NCBI GenBank assembly: GCA_963791625.1
Contig: CAWBTA010000005.1
Coordinates: 62,001-126,000, forward strand
DNA length: 64,000 bases
Source of the DNA: JANMCE01 sp963791625
Lineage (GTDB): Bacteria > Actinomycetota > Acidimicrobiia > Acidimicrobiales > Ilumatobacteraceae
Direction: 5' to 3'
Shown piece after piece: positions 7,746-19,280 of the stretch; positions within the stretch are counted from its first letter, which is position 1; each line of letters begins with the position of its first letter. The notes under the pieces are model-generated. The model saw only the letters and a program-made list of their open reading frames with translations, had not been told where the DNA came from and ran no database searches. Position numbers and translations under genes: made by a program.

Positions 7746-9452
7746 TTAGACGAGGGACGCGGCGGGAAGGTCGAACCAGCGGAGGTGTTCGAAGTCTTCG
7801 GACAGGTCGAGTGGCGAACCATCCTCGAGGTGCCATCCGGGTGAGGCAGCAAACAACGCTCGGGCGGCTTCGAGATAGCCAACCAACGCCGACTCGGGTG
7901 CTCGCTCGCGATCGACCGGTGGGCGCACCATTTCACCAGTGGCAGCGTCGTAGGAGACTTGAGACAGACGCAGCGGCGGTTCGACCGCGCCGGCACGGTG
8001 CTTCCAAAGGCCGCTGGTCGGGTCGAAGTGGTACTCGGGCAACAGCTTCCAGCCATGGGTGGCCACCATGTCGACCGCGGCCACCAGGTACTCGAAGACG
8101 GCTTCGGAAATGAAGTAGTTGAAGCTCACCCTGGTCCAGCCGGGCTTGATGCCTTCGCAGCCGAGCGCGATCTCGTGCTCGAAGGCGTGCGATCGATCGA
8201 GGTCGATGCCCAGCAGGCGGTGACCGTAGGGCCCGGCGCATGAGCAGCCACCGCGGGACTGGATGCCGAAGAGGTCACTCAACAGTGCGACCACATAATT
8301 GTGATGGAGGTACTTGCCACCCGGACGACGAACGACGAACGACAGAATCGACAGACGATCGGCTGAGGTGTTGCCAAGGATCTGCATCGCCGGATTCGCC
8401 GACCACGCCTCAACTGCACGATGCCAGAACGACTCCTCGTGCTCGCGAATCGTGTCGACGCCGACGGCCTCTTTGAGTTGGAAGACCAGCCCGGCACGAA
8501 TCGATTCGATGATGGCGGGCGTGCCACCTTCTTCGCGATGAACGACATCGTCGAGGTAGCGGTGCTCCTGCGGATTCACATAGGCAACGGTGCCACCACC
8601 GACCACGTCCGGAACCCGGTTTGTCAACAATTCCCGGCGCACCACGAGCACGCCCGGCGTGCCCGGGCCACCCACAAACTTGTGCGGGCTGATGAACGCC
8701 GCGTCCTTGTAGGCCAAAGGGTGATCGGCGCACGTGGGGTACATCTCGATGTCGACATACGGCCCGGCGGCGGCGAAATCCCAGAACGAAAGCGCTCCGT
8801 GGCGATGCAGCAGATCGGCGATGTCGCAGGTGTTGGAGATGATGCCGGTCACGTTCGAGGCAGCCGAAAAGGAACCGATCTTCAGCGGCCGAGAGGCATA
8901 ACGCAGCAACTCCGCGTCGAGACGACAGAGATCGATATGACCGTCAGCATCCTCGGGAATCACGACGACATCGGCGATGGTTTCGCGCCACGGAATCTCG
9001 TTGGAGTGATGTTCAAACGGGCCAACGAAAACCACCGGCCGCTCGTCCGCTGGAATGTGTGACGACAGATGAAAACGATCATCAAGGTCTGCAGGGATGC
9101 GCAGGTTCATGATGCCGACCAGCTTGTTGATGGCACCGGTCGCGCCCGAACCGCAGAAGATCACGCACGTCTCGTCGTCTCCACCAACTGCCTCATGGAT
9201 GATGCGACGGGCGTCCTCACGAAGGCGTGTGGTCTGCAAACCGGTACCAGAAGATTCGGTGTGGGTGTTGGCGTAGCGGGGAAGCACTTCCTCCCGAATG
9301 AAGTCCTCAAGAAACGAAAGCGACCGGCCGCTGGCCGTGTAATCCGCGTAGGTGATGCGATGCGGACCAAACGGCCCCGGCATGACCTGATCGTCGCCAA
9401 TGACCGACTCGCGAATGCGTTGCAGCAGCGGGCTATCAGCGGGGACCATCAT
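7746..9452 (-). CDS. PLP-dependent class V aminotransferase (cysteine desulfurase-like)
   Basis: A 568-residue fold-type I PLP enzyme. The Schiff-base lysine lies in SPHKFVGGPGTPG, about residue 255. A later GGCSCAGPYG segment resembles the cysteine-containing loop of desulfurases. It is longer than SufS or IscS (about 400), having about 150 extra C-terminal residues of unknown function. No Suf or Isc scaffold genes are nearby, so a role in Fe-S assembly is not supported by context. The start at 9452 gives MMVPADSPLLQRIRES. The substrate is unknown. Confidence 0.8.
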   Translation of the reverse strand: MMVPADSPLLQRIRESVIGDDQVMPGPFGPHRITYADYTASGRSLSFLEDFIREEVLPRYANTHTESSGTGLQTTRLREDARRIIHEAVGGDDETCVIFCGSGATGAINKLVGIMNLRIPADLDDRFHLSSHIPADERPVVFVGPFEHHSNEIPWRETIADVVVIPEDADGHIDLCRLDAELLRYASRPLKIGSFSAASNVTGIISNTCDIADLLHRHGALSFWDFAAAGPYVDIEMYPTCADHPLAYKDAAFISPHKFVGGPGTPGVLVVRRELLTNRVPDVVGGGTVAYVNPQEHRYLDDVVHREEGGTPAIIESIRAGLVFQLKEAVGVDTIREHEESFWHRAVEAWSANPAMQILGNTSADRLSILSFVVRRPGGKYLHHNYVVALLSDLFGIQSRGGCSCAGPYGHRLLGIDLDRSHAFEHEIALGCEGIKPGWTRVSFNYFISEAVFEYLVAAVDMVATHGWKLLPEYHFDPTSGLWKHRAGAVEPPLRLSQVSYDAATGEMVRPPVDRERAPESALVGYLEAARALFAASPGWHLEDGSPLDLSEDFEHLRWFDLPAASLV

Positions 9453-9510
9453 GTGAGGCTATGTCATGTCAGCGCGAATCAGGCTGCCCGTTCCCGAACT
9501 GAAATACCGC

Positions 9511-9535
9511 AAAAGCCGACCCGAATTGTCGGCTT
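9511..9535 (-). terminator. Rho-independent terminator of the M23 peptidase gene
   Basis: A perfect 8-bp stem (AAGCCGAC at 9513-9520 with GTCGGCTT at 9528-9535) with a 7-base loop. Read on the minus strand it ends in TTTTG, just past the M23 peptidase stop at 9542. Confidence 0.75.
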
Positions 9536-9541
9536 CAGGGG

Positions 9542-11260
9542 TTACCTCAGATAGCCGGTGACGTCGACGATCAGGTCGGCAGGACTGGATGCAGCAACAC
9601 AGAGTTGCCCGCCGCCGAGCGGTACCGTGGCCGAATTGGCGACCGTCTCACCACTGGCGTAGTTCACATTCGACACATTCGGTTGCGGCTGACCGCACGG
9701 CCATGCCGTCACGAAGCCTGCGCCATGCGGATCGGTGACTGTGATGTTGACCTGAGCAGCCGTCGCAGCCGTTGGCACCGCGGCGCGTCCGGTGACCTGG
9801 ACCTTTTGCACGAAGCCGGCGGCCGGTTTGCTGCCGCGGGAATCGAGCAGCCGCGAGGGCGTCACTGACGACGGTCGGGCGCCAGCCTTCTCCGACCACA
9901 CACCCGACAGATCAACGATGAGGTGCGACGCCGTCGAGGCATCCATACACACTTCGCCAGATGCCGAAACGCCAACCGTGACCGCGTTGGCGATCACGTC
10001 GCCATCGCTGAAGTTCAGCGACGATGTCAACGGGTGCAACACGTCGCACGGCCACACCGTGAGGTGTCCGGCCGCCGCGGGAGACACTGCGGTGATGTTC
10101 AGGGTTGCGGCTTTCGGAGACGACCCGGGAATCTTCACCCGCACGACCGAAGCTGCGTCCACCGGTGCACCGCCTCGGCTGTCGAACAGACGCTGCTGAC
10201 CGGTCGCCACGAATCCGAGCGATCCACCGTTGCCCTGCCAGCCCATCACATCAATGATGAGGTCGAGGCCGGTCGTGGCTTGGAAGCACAACTTGCCACC
10301 GGTTCCGAGCTGCATCAGCGCGCCGTTGGCCACGGTCTGACCACCGGCATAGTTCAGGGTCGACGTGTCGGGAATCGTTTGGCCACAGGGCCACGCCCGC
10401 AGCCAACCGGCGCCTGCTGGGTTCGTCACCGTCATGTTCACCATGACCGCCGTCGCGTTGGCGGGTACGCCACCGCGACCAGCGATCGTCAGATAGTTCA
10501 CGGTTCCGGGCGTGAACGTCGTGAGGGAAAGTGACTGGCGCGAATCAGCAAGGCGCTTCGGTTGGACCGCACCGAGGCCATCAAAACCGTTCGATGACTT
10601 ACTCGGAGTATCAGACGGCGTGGCGGCAACAACCCCGCCGGTTCCGGCTGCGTTCGAAGCGGTGCCAGAGTAGTTCTCGGTCACCGAATCAGGCAGGGAC
10701 GCCAATGCGCCCGTGCCGCCCCGACCGCAGCCGGGAAGTTCGCCGATGACCGGGAATGGGTTGATCGGCTTCTTGGCGTTCCACGCAGGATGCACCTCGA
10801 AATGCAGGTGGGCGACCGAGTACTGCGCATCACCGGTCTGCCCGACGTACGCGATGACCTGGCCGGCAGTGACTTTCTGACCTTGCACGAGTCCGTCGGC
10901 GTAGCGACTGATGTGGGCATGGAAGTAGTACGAACCGTCGGCCTGTTCCAAATAGAGCTGGTTGCCGCCGCGGGTCGAGGTACTGATGCGGGTAACGGTC
11001 CCGTCAACGACCGCGCGAATCGGCACACCAGATGCGGCAATGATGTCGACACCCTCGTGGTAAAGCTTTGCCCCCGTCGAGCTCGCGCCGCGATCAGCCA
11101 TCCAACTGTCGATGTAGCTGCACGCGCCATCAACCGGGAACGAGGCCAGGTGCACCGCGGGCGCGGCCTCAGCCTGGTGACGTTGACTGCTCAGTCCACC
11201 CGCGAAGATCAATCCAAGGGTGCCCAAAATGGACGCGACATGCGTTCTCCGTACCGCCAT
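9542..11260 (-). CDS. Secreted M23 (LytM-type) peptidase with three C-terminal surface repeats
   Basis: A 572-residue exported protein with a signal peptide at 1-33. The M23 domain spans about 45-165, with zinc ligands His68 and Asp72 in HEGVD and His153 in HLHFE (His151 as the catalytic partner); this fold cleaves peptidoglycan cross-bridges or activates amidases. After a Ser/Thr linker come three modules of about 105 residues, near 235-345, 350-456 and 462-572. Each begins with RLxDSR, contains GAGxxxxWPCG or a variant, and ends LIVDVxGY. Each has two conserved cysteines that could form a disulfide. The same module occurs in the CAP protein at 15227-16807. It is monocistronic, with its own terminator. 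Confidence 0.9.
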   Translation of the reverse strand: MAVRRTHVASILGTLGLIFAGGLSSQRHQAEAAPAVHLASFPVDGACSYIDSWMADRGASSTGAKLYHEGVDIIAASGVPIRAVVDGTVTRISTSTRGGNQLYLEQADGSYYFHAHISRYADGLVQGQKVTAGQVIAYVGQTGDAQYSVAHLHFEVHPAWNAKKPINPFPVIGELPGCGRGGTGALASLPDSVTENYSGTASNAAGTGGVVAATPSDTPSKSSNGFDGLGAVQPKRLADSRQSLSLTTFTPGTVNYLTIAGRGGVPANATAVMVNMTVTNPAGAGWLRAWPCGQTIPDTSTLNYAGGQTVANGALMQLGTGGKLCFQATTGLDLIIDVMGWQGNGGSLGFVATGQQRLFDSRGGAPVDAASVVRVKIPGSSPKAATLNITAVSPAAAGHLTVWPCDVLHPLTSSLNFSDGDVIANAVTVGVSASGEVCMDASTASHLIVDLSGVWSEKAGARPSSVTPSRLLDSRGSKPAAGFVQKVQVTGRAAVPTAATAAQVNITVTDPHGAGFVTAWPCGQPQPNVSNVNYASGETVANSATVPLGGGQLCVAASSPADLIVDVTGYLR

Positions 11261-11367
11261 AGGGAGTCAATCGGCCCATGGGCCGGCGAGTCGCGCGCCT
11301 TAACGATTGCTTACCGCCAAAAAGACGAACAAGAGGCGAGTGGATGAGAAGCAGAAGGAGCGCTGTG

Positions 11368-12351
11368 TTAACTGGCGACGACGCTGTCGATCAATGCGTG
11401 GCTGGAGTCAGCCAACGCTCGACCTGCGGCCGTGTCTCGATAGGGCGCCATCGCCTCGGCCGCAACGGTGGCGTATTCGCGCGCAATGGTGGCGGCGTGC
11501 GCAAGACCGCCGTTTGATCGCACGAGGGTGAGCGCCCGGGTCAGCCCCGTTGCGTCAACCGGCGCCGACAGCAAGGTGGACAGCTCGTCACTGATCGGTC
11601 CACCCTGGGTCATGGTGTGAATGACGGGCAGGGTGAAGACACCTTCGACAATGTCGTGACCGGCTGGCTTGCCCAACTCGGCTTCGGTCTTGGTGAGGTC
11701 GAGGATGTCGTCCACGATCTGGAACACCATGCCGTAGGCCTGACCGCACACCGTCAGCGCATCGATATGAGGACGGGGCAGACCAGCCACGATGCCGCCG
11801 ATGCGAGCGGCCGCGGAGAAAAGCGAAGCGGTCTTTCCATCGATGGACGAGAGGTATTCGGCAACCGTGCGTTCGATCTTGTACTGCGTGGTCAGCTCGG
11901 CGATCTGGCCCTGCACGAGACGACCGATCGTATTACCCAGTAACCCGGCTACTTCGGCGCCGAGCGACGCGGCGATTTCAGAGGCCCGTGCCAACAAGAA
12001 ATCTCCGGACAAAATGGCGCGATGGTTGCCCCATCGGGCATTTACTGAGGTCACACCGCGGCGCATCTCAGCTTCGTCCATCACATCGTCGTGATACAGC
12101 GAGCCGACCTGCACCAACTCCACTGAGGTGCCGCCCTCGATGACGTCATCAGATGCATGATCGTGCTGGGTCAACGCCGCGGCAACGGCCATAACCGGCC
12201 GTAAACGCTTGCCTCCGGCCACAATCAGGTGGCTTGCCAGTTCGGTCAGATAGGCATCCGTCGTAGACACGGCGCGTCGCAGCGAGGCCTCGATTCGGCC
12301 AAGGTCGGCATCCATGGATGGCAGGGCGAGCAAGGGGGAGGCCGGTGCCAC
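11368..12351 (-). CDS. Polyprenyl synthetase (long-chain isoprenyl diphosphate synthase)
   Basis: Condenses isopentenyl diphosphate onto an allylic diphosphate, for quinone side chains or other isoprenoids. The first Asp-rich motif DDVMD is at residues 88-92 with MRRG after it, and the second, DDILD, near 216-220. GGKRLRP at 46-52 binds substrate. It has 327 residues, the normal family length. The exact chain length cannot be read from the sequence; a menaquinone role is likely in an actinobacterium. It stands alone between the M23 gene and the divergent clpC. Confidence 0.93.
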   Translation of the reverse strand: MAPASPLLALPSMDADLGRIEASLRRAVSTTDAYLTELASHLIVAGGKRLRPVMAVAAALTQHDHASDDVIEGGTSVELVQVGSLYHDDVMDEAEMRRGVTSVNARWGNHRAILSGDFLLARASEIAASLGAEVAGLLGNTIGRLVQGQIAELTTQYKIERTVAEYLSSIDGKTASLFSAAARIGGIVAGLPRPHIDALTVCGQAYGMVFQIVDDILDLTKTEAELGKPAGHDIVEGVFTLPVIHTMTQGGPISDELSTLLSAPVDATGLTRALTLVRSNGGLAHAATIAREYATVAAEAMAPYRDTAAGRALADSSHALIDSVVAS

Positions 12352-12520
12352 GTCTGTACGTTACCTAGGAAGGGTCAAATCGGACGAAGTGAACATACGG
12401 AGAGCTGGTTCTCTTCACGGAAGGCAAACCATTTCTGCCTCACGCAAATCGCGACAGCCCGATACACTTCTCGCCACGTAGTTCGCCGCATTACCAAGGT
12501 CTCTCGAAGGCGGTTCTCCC

Positions 12521-15071
<2,551 letters not shown>

Positions 15072-15094
15072 TCCTAAAGAACTAGGCATTTGTT

Positions 15095-15126
15095 ACAGGC
15101 GCCCTTCCGGGCGCCTGTTTCATTTT
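15095..15126 (+). terminator. Rho-independent terminator after clpC
   Basis: A perfect 10-bp stem (15095-15104 with 15109-15118), loop TTCC, followed by TTCATTTTT. It is placed 24 bases after the clpC stop. Confidence 0.92.
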
Positions 15127-15226
15127 TGCCCATTTTTGGGTGTTTCCTCGGCACCGACAAAAGAAATGTTTCATTTGTCAAGGTCATGTTACGGAAACGT
15201 TACGGAGTGTGTAGCATGATTGACAT

Positions 15227-16807
15227 ATGCGGTTTTCAGGACGTTTGGCCCTATCCCTTCTCGGCGCTCTGTGTGGTATTGGAGCTCTTGCCACCCTCGC
15301 TCCCCGACCGGCGGCGGCTGCCGTCGACACCTCGGCAGCAGAACAGCGCTTCCTCGATCTGCTCAACGGTGCACGCGGGGCCCAGGGCCGCGGCGGCCTG
15401 CAGGCCGACGCTGGCTTGGCCCGGGTTGCGTTGAACTGGTCGGGTCGCATGAGCAATGCGAACAACCTGTCGCACCGTCCCGATCTGGTCGCCGCGGTTG
15501 CCGGTGTCGAGCCGGGTTGGCAGGGCGCCGGCGAGAACGTCGGCTTCTCAACCGATCCGAACGCCAGCACTCAGGCCATCGTTGACAGCCTCCACAACAA
15601 GTTCATGAACTCGCCCGAGCACTTCGCCAACATCATGGGCGACTACAACCGGGTTGGCGTGGGCGTCGTGCAGGCAAACGGCAGCGTGTGGGTGACGGTG
15701 AACTTCTTGAAGGGTCCGTCTCTCTCGGCCGCGCCGAGCGAGCCACCGGCCCGAATGTGGGCCGCCTCCGGGTATCAGCCTCTCAATCCGGTCCGTCTCG
15801 TCGACACCCGCCAGACCGGAGCTGTCGCTGCCGGTGGCACTGTTTCCATCAACCCGGCCGGTGCCGCACCGCAAGCCGCCGGCGCAGAGGCGGTTGCGGT
15901 CAATGTCACCGTGACCGGAGCCAGTGGCTCTGGATATCTCACCGTGTACCCGTGCGGCACCTCGCTGCCGACCGCGTCGAACCTGAACTACGAAGCGGGC
16001 GAAACCCGCGCCGTTCTGGTGACGGTGGCGCTCGGTGGCGGATCGTTCTGTGTGTTCAGCCAAGCGAATGCCCACATCATCGTTGACATCCAGGGTGCCT
16101 ACCGATCTGGTTCCGGCGCTCGCTACCAGCCGCAAAGCCCGAGCCGCCTGCTCGACACCCGCAGCGGCGGCCCGGTGACATCAGCCCGGATCAACCTTCC
16201 CGGTGGCAGCGCGGCCGCAGCTCTGAACGTCACCGCCCTGTCGGCTGGCGGAGGATTCGTCACGGTGTACCCGTGTGATGTCGGATTGCCGAACACGTCG
16301 AACGTCAATACCGCTGGCGGAACCCCCGTGGCCAACCTGGTGATCTCTCGCGTCGCCGGCAACGGCCAGATCTGTCTCTTCGCATCGTCGGCGATGCATC
16401 TCATCGTCGACCTGCAGGGCGTCTACGGAGGTGGCGGAGCGTTGACCGCAGCAGCCGAACCGCGCCGCGCTCTTGACACCCGCAACGGCACCGGTGGTCG
16501 TTCGATGAAGAGCAGCTCCGACCCCAACGACCCCATAGTGATCGACCTGCGCGGCAGCGGACGGGTGCCGGGCAACGCCCAAGGCGCGTTGCTGACGGCC
16601 ACGGTGACCGGAACGACGGGTGCCGGATGGCTCACGGTCTACCCCTGTGACGCCGGCTTGCCGCAGGCGTCCAACCTGAACTTCGGTGGCGGTCAAACCG
16701 TGGCGAATTCGGTGCTGGCCAAACTCGACGGCAGTGGCCGCGTCTGTGTGGCTACCTCGGCCCGCGCCGACATCATCATCGACGTAGCCGGAGCGCTCGT
16801 TTCCTGA
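15227..16807 (+). CDS. Secreted CAP-domain protein with C-terminal surface repeats
   Basis: A 526-residue exported protein with a signal peptide at about 1-32 ending at an Ala-rich site. The CAP (SCP/YkwD-like) domain covers about 38-168, with LSHRPDL, GENVG and SPEHFANIMGDYNRVGVGVV. CAP domains are extracellular; their bacterial activity is not settled. Three modules follow, near 180-290, 295-395 and 400-526, each with LDTR near the start, a VYPCD or VYPCG element and a closing IIVDI or IIIDVAG. They are homologous to those in the M23 peptidase at 9542-11260. Two GTTACGG repeats lie upstream (about 15187-15205), and a -10-like TAGCAT is at about 15212-15217. Confidence 0.88.
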   Translation: MRFSGRLALSLLGALCGIGALATLAPRPAAAAVDTSAAEQRFLDLLNGARGAQGRGGLQADAGLARVALNWSGRMSNANNLSHRPDLVAAVAGVEPGWQGAGENVGFSTDPNASTQAIVDSLHNKFMNSPEHFANIMGDYNRVGVGVVQANGSVWVTVNFLKGPSLSAAPSEPPARMWAASGYQPLNPVRLVDTRQTGAVAAGGTVSINPAGAAPQAAGAEAVAVNVTVTGASGSGYLTVYPCGTSLPTASNLNYEAGETRAVLVTVALGGGSFCVFSQANAHIIVDIQGAYRSGSGARYQPQSPSRLLDTRSGGPVTSARINLPGGSAAAALNVTALSAGGGFVTVYPCDVGLPNTSNVNTAGGTPVANLVISRVAGNGQICLFASSAMHLIVDLQGVYGGGGALTAAAEPRRALDTRNGTGGRSMKSSSDPNDPIVIDLRGSGRVPGNAQGALLTATVTGTTGAGWLTVYPCDAGLPQASNLNFGGGQTVANSVLAKLDGSGRVCVATSARADIIIDVAGALVS

Positions 16808-16848
16808 CGAAGACTGGCGAGGCCGAGCGGCCATGCCAGAATCGAGCT

Positions 16849-17604
16849 GTGCGCAGCTTGACCCGATGTTGGATGATGATGGTTGCCTGTGCGCTGGTAT
16901 GCGCCGGCTGTCGCCTCGACGTCAGCGTCACAGTGAAGGTTGTCCGTGACGGATCTGGTGTGGTCACCGTGCACGCCATCGCCGACAAGGATCTGATCGG
17001 TCGGGCCGGAAACGCCTTGATTGACCTTCGGCTCGATGACGCCACCAAGGCCGGCTGGGTGCTCGAAGGCCCGGCCGACACGGCCGAGGGCGGCCGACAA
17101 CTCGCACTGTCGAAACCGTTTCGCACCCAGGCCGAAGCCGATCGTGTTCTGGCCGAGCTGTCCGGTCCGGCCGGCCCGTTGCACCAGCTCCACCTCGACC
17201 AGAAGCGTGCCTTCGCCAAAATCACCACCAAGCTCACCGGCGAAGTCGGCCTGGACGGCGGCACCGCCGGACTCGGCGACAGCGAACTCGTACAACTCCT
17301 CGGCGGACGCCAGGTGCTGGACGGCACTGTCGGCACCAACCTGACCGACCAGCTCGTGGTAACCGTCAAGCTCAATGGACCGGGGAAGCCGGTCGGTGCC
17401 GCGGAAGCCACCGGACCACTGGACGGTGCCACCCGCACCCCGATTGCCCTGCAGTCGGTCGAGCGCGACGACCTGGCCAGTCGGGCCCGCACCAAGGCCT
17501 ATCTCGCGGTCACGCTCGCCATCGCCGTTGCCGCCCTGGTGTTCTACTTGATGAAGCGGCGCCGCCTCGCCGCCAAACGCCGCCAACTCGTCTGGCGTCG
17601 TTAG
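16849..17604 (+). CDS. Membrane-anchored lipoprotein, unknown function
   Basis: A 251-residue protein from a GTG start. The N-terminus has a hydrophobic segment ending in the lipobox LVCAGC, with acylated Cys at about residue 21. A mainly beta extracytoplasmic region follows (DVSVTVKVVRDGSGVVTVHAI). Near the C-terminus a transmembrane helix, about 221-237, is followed by a strongly basic tail (MKRRRLAAKRRQLVWRR). This lipid anchor plus C-terminal helix layout resembles actinobacterial DUF3153-like proteins, though I cannot confirm that family. It lies 41 bases after the CAP gene and may be cotranscribed. Confidence 0.7.
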   Translation: MRSLTRCWMMMVACALVCAGCRLDVSVTVKVVRDGSGVVTVHAIADKDLIGRAGNALIDLRLDDATKAGWVLEGPADTAEGGRQLALSKPFRTQAEADRVLAELSGPAGPLHQLHLDQKRAFAKITTKLTGEVGLDGGTAGLGDSELVQLLGGRQVLDGTVGTNLTDQLVVTVKLNGPGKPVGAAEATGPLDGATRTPIALQSVERDDLASRARTKAYLAVTLAIAVAALVFYLMKRRRLAAKRRQLVWRR

Positions 17605-17649
17605 GAAGCATTCCTGCTCCCTTCACCCGGACTGTTGTCGACCAGCCCA

Positions 17650-18879
17650 CTAGCGACCGAGCAGACGGCTTCGTCGATACTCGATCGCCTTTCGGAGGTC
17701 GTGTACACGACGTTGATCGAACGGCAGCTGATCGAGCGTCTCCATCCAAAGCGCCGACTTATCAATGATGTCGTCGATGGCTCGGTGGGCTGGCTTCTCG
17801 CGCAACCCGATCAGGCCCGCAAGATGCAGGAAGTCGGCTCGGCCGATTCGTTCGTCCAGCTTGCCGTTCAGCGACAGCGCCATGGTGTGATCGCGGTAAG
17901 GGTGCGAGCTCGGCATGTCATATGCGGGCGAGGCACGCCACTCGGAGCCGTGGCGTAACAGCGAGAAGTTCTTTGCGTGCGCATCGCCGTTGCAGGAGAG
18001 ATAGGCAAAGATCAGCTGGCGGTAAAAGGCCAGAGCCGCCACCGGTGCGGCAGCGCAGAGTCGGACGAGACCACCGAACACGTCTTCCGTGGAGGCTCGA
18101 TACTTGTCTGCGGGATAAAGACCGAGAACTTGGCACCCGTCCTCCTGGGCGTGCCGCACAACCGTGCCTCCTACAACGGTTCGATCGAAGCGGGTGACCA
18201 GAAGCCCCGATCGACCGTCACGATCGAACACAAGCTCGCTGTCGCATACCTCGAGCCCAGATAGTCGAGCGGCATCGGCAAAGAACGACTCGTTCTCGAC
18301 AAGAAAGGGGAACTCGGGCGGATTCAGCTTCAGGATGTGAGTCGCCGTCGCCGCTTGCGATCCGGCTACGGGCACGGTGATCATGCGCGCCGATACTTTG
18401 TCCTGAATCCCAGCGAGACCGATGCGCTCCGGATCGACTCCGACCGAGCGTTCGAAAACCTCCGTGAAGTCGGCTTCGGACCAATCGATCGGTCCTTCGA
18501 TCAGCACGCCGCGAGTGCTGGCGTGCGCGTCCGCTTTCGATGCTGCAGCCACAATCGACACGTCGCCGACGCAGTCGCCTCCGACTGCGACCAGCAAGCT
18601 GAAGTCGTCATCCGCCGAGGTCTTGATCGCCGCCCGCAACGCCGACAGCCGCCGACCTTCGGGCAGAAGCCCGGCGAAGAACGCCGGAACGGCACCCGCA
18701 GCGTGGGTGCGAACCGTTCCGACCCGCCGGGGCAAGGTGCTGGCGACGTCGGCCGAAGCAGTGGGGAGGTAGCTGAACTCAACACTGTCGACCGAGCGGC
18801 GCAGTGCGCCGACAAGTTCGTCGCCCTTGTAGACGTCGGCAACATCGATCGAACGCGGGTCGAGCACCGAGTCGGTCAC
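17650..18879 (-). CDS. hipA: HipA-type serine/threonine kinase toxin
   Basis: A 409-residue HipA-family kinase, the toxin of a type II toxin-antitoxin system. Such kinases phosphorylate targets such as glutamyl-tRNA synthetase and cause growth arrest. The HipA N1 region is at residues 10-110 (DVYKGDELVGALRR, PAFFAGLLPEGRRL). The nucleotide-loop region GIQDKVSAR is at about 156, the catalytic loop NGDAHAKNFS at about 297-306, and a metal-binding YDMPSS follows. All key kinase residues appear present. The GTG start at 18879 overlaps the hipB stop by four bases (GTGA), as usual in coupled TA pairs; the reading frame extends much further upstream but that part is the shadow of hipB. Confidence 0.92.
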   Translation of the reverse strand: MTDSVLDPRSIDVADVYKGDELVGALRRSVDSVEFSYLPTASADVASTLPRRVGTVRTHAAGAVPAFFAGLLPEGRRLSALRAAIKTSADDDFSLLVAVGGDCVGDVSIVAAASKADAHASTRGVLIEGPIDWSEADFTEVFERSVGVDPERIGLAGIQDKVSARMITVPVAGSQAATATHILKLNPPEFPFLVENESFFADAARLSGLEVCDSELVFDRDGRSGLLVTRFDRTVVGGTVVRHAQEDGCQVLGLYPADKYRASTEDVFGGLVRLCAAAPVAALAFYRQLIFAYLSCNGDAHAKNFSLLRHGSEWRASPAYDMPSSHPYRDHTMALSLNGKLDERIGRADFLHLAGLIGLREKPAHRAIDDIIDKSALWMETLDQLPFDQRRVHDLRKAIEYRRSRLLGR

Positions 18880-19097
18880 GACACCCCGGCTACGTCGGAC
18901 ACCCCAGCCGGCACAACCGCCAAGCGGAGTCCGAGCACGCTCAAGACGTCGGTCACCTTGTCGAGCATCAGGGCGGGCTTGCCATGCTCGAGCGCGTGGA
19001 CAAACCGAGTGGAACATCCTGCCAGCTGCGCGAGATCCTCCTGCCGCAGCCCGAGTTCTCGACGCCGGCGCTTGACGACCGATCCGAGTTCGTTCAT
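18876..19097 (-). CDS. hipB: HipB-type antitoxin, XRE-family HTH regulator
   Basis: A 73-residue DNA-binding antitoxin that should neutralise HipA and repress the operon. The helix-turn-helix is RRRELGLRQEDLAQLAGCSTRFVHALEHGK, with typical XRE spacing, at about residues 9-38; LRLAVVPAG is the C-terminal strand. The start chosen is ATG 19097 (MNELGSVV). ATGs at 19103 and 19109 are in frame, but a perfect palindrome and a -10 box lie over them, so the shorter start fits better. It overlaps hipA by four bases. Confidence 0.85.
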   Translation of the reverse strand: MNELGSVVKRRRRELGLRQEDLAQLAGCSTRFVHALEHGKPALMLDKVTDVLSVLGLRLAVVPAGVSDVAGVS

Positions 19098-19099
19098 AT

Positions 19100-19139
19100 G
19101 CATGATCATGCAGAATACCTGCTTCTTGGCGGACTTCAA
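19100..19139 (-). promoter_or_regulatory. hipBA promoter with palindromic operator
   Basis: On the minus strand, TTGAAG (19139-19134), a 16-base spacer and TATTCT (19117-19112) make a sigma-70-like promoter. Abutting the -10 is a perfect 12-bp palindrome, GCATGATCATGC (19100-19111), at the expected transcription start. A second copy of its core, GCATGATCAT, lies at 19221-19230. Two operator sites around the promoter fit HipB autorepression. Confidence 0.65.
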
Positions 19140-19280
19140 GCGGAAATAGACCGAATTCTGCACGTTTGTACATACGGATGCATGGTTGCCCCTCATTGCG
19201 ACGATCTATGAGGCGGATCTGCATGATCATACCGATACCCAGCTCCAACCATCGCACACCCCTTGCGTAGTGTTTGCGGC

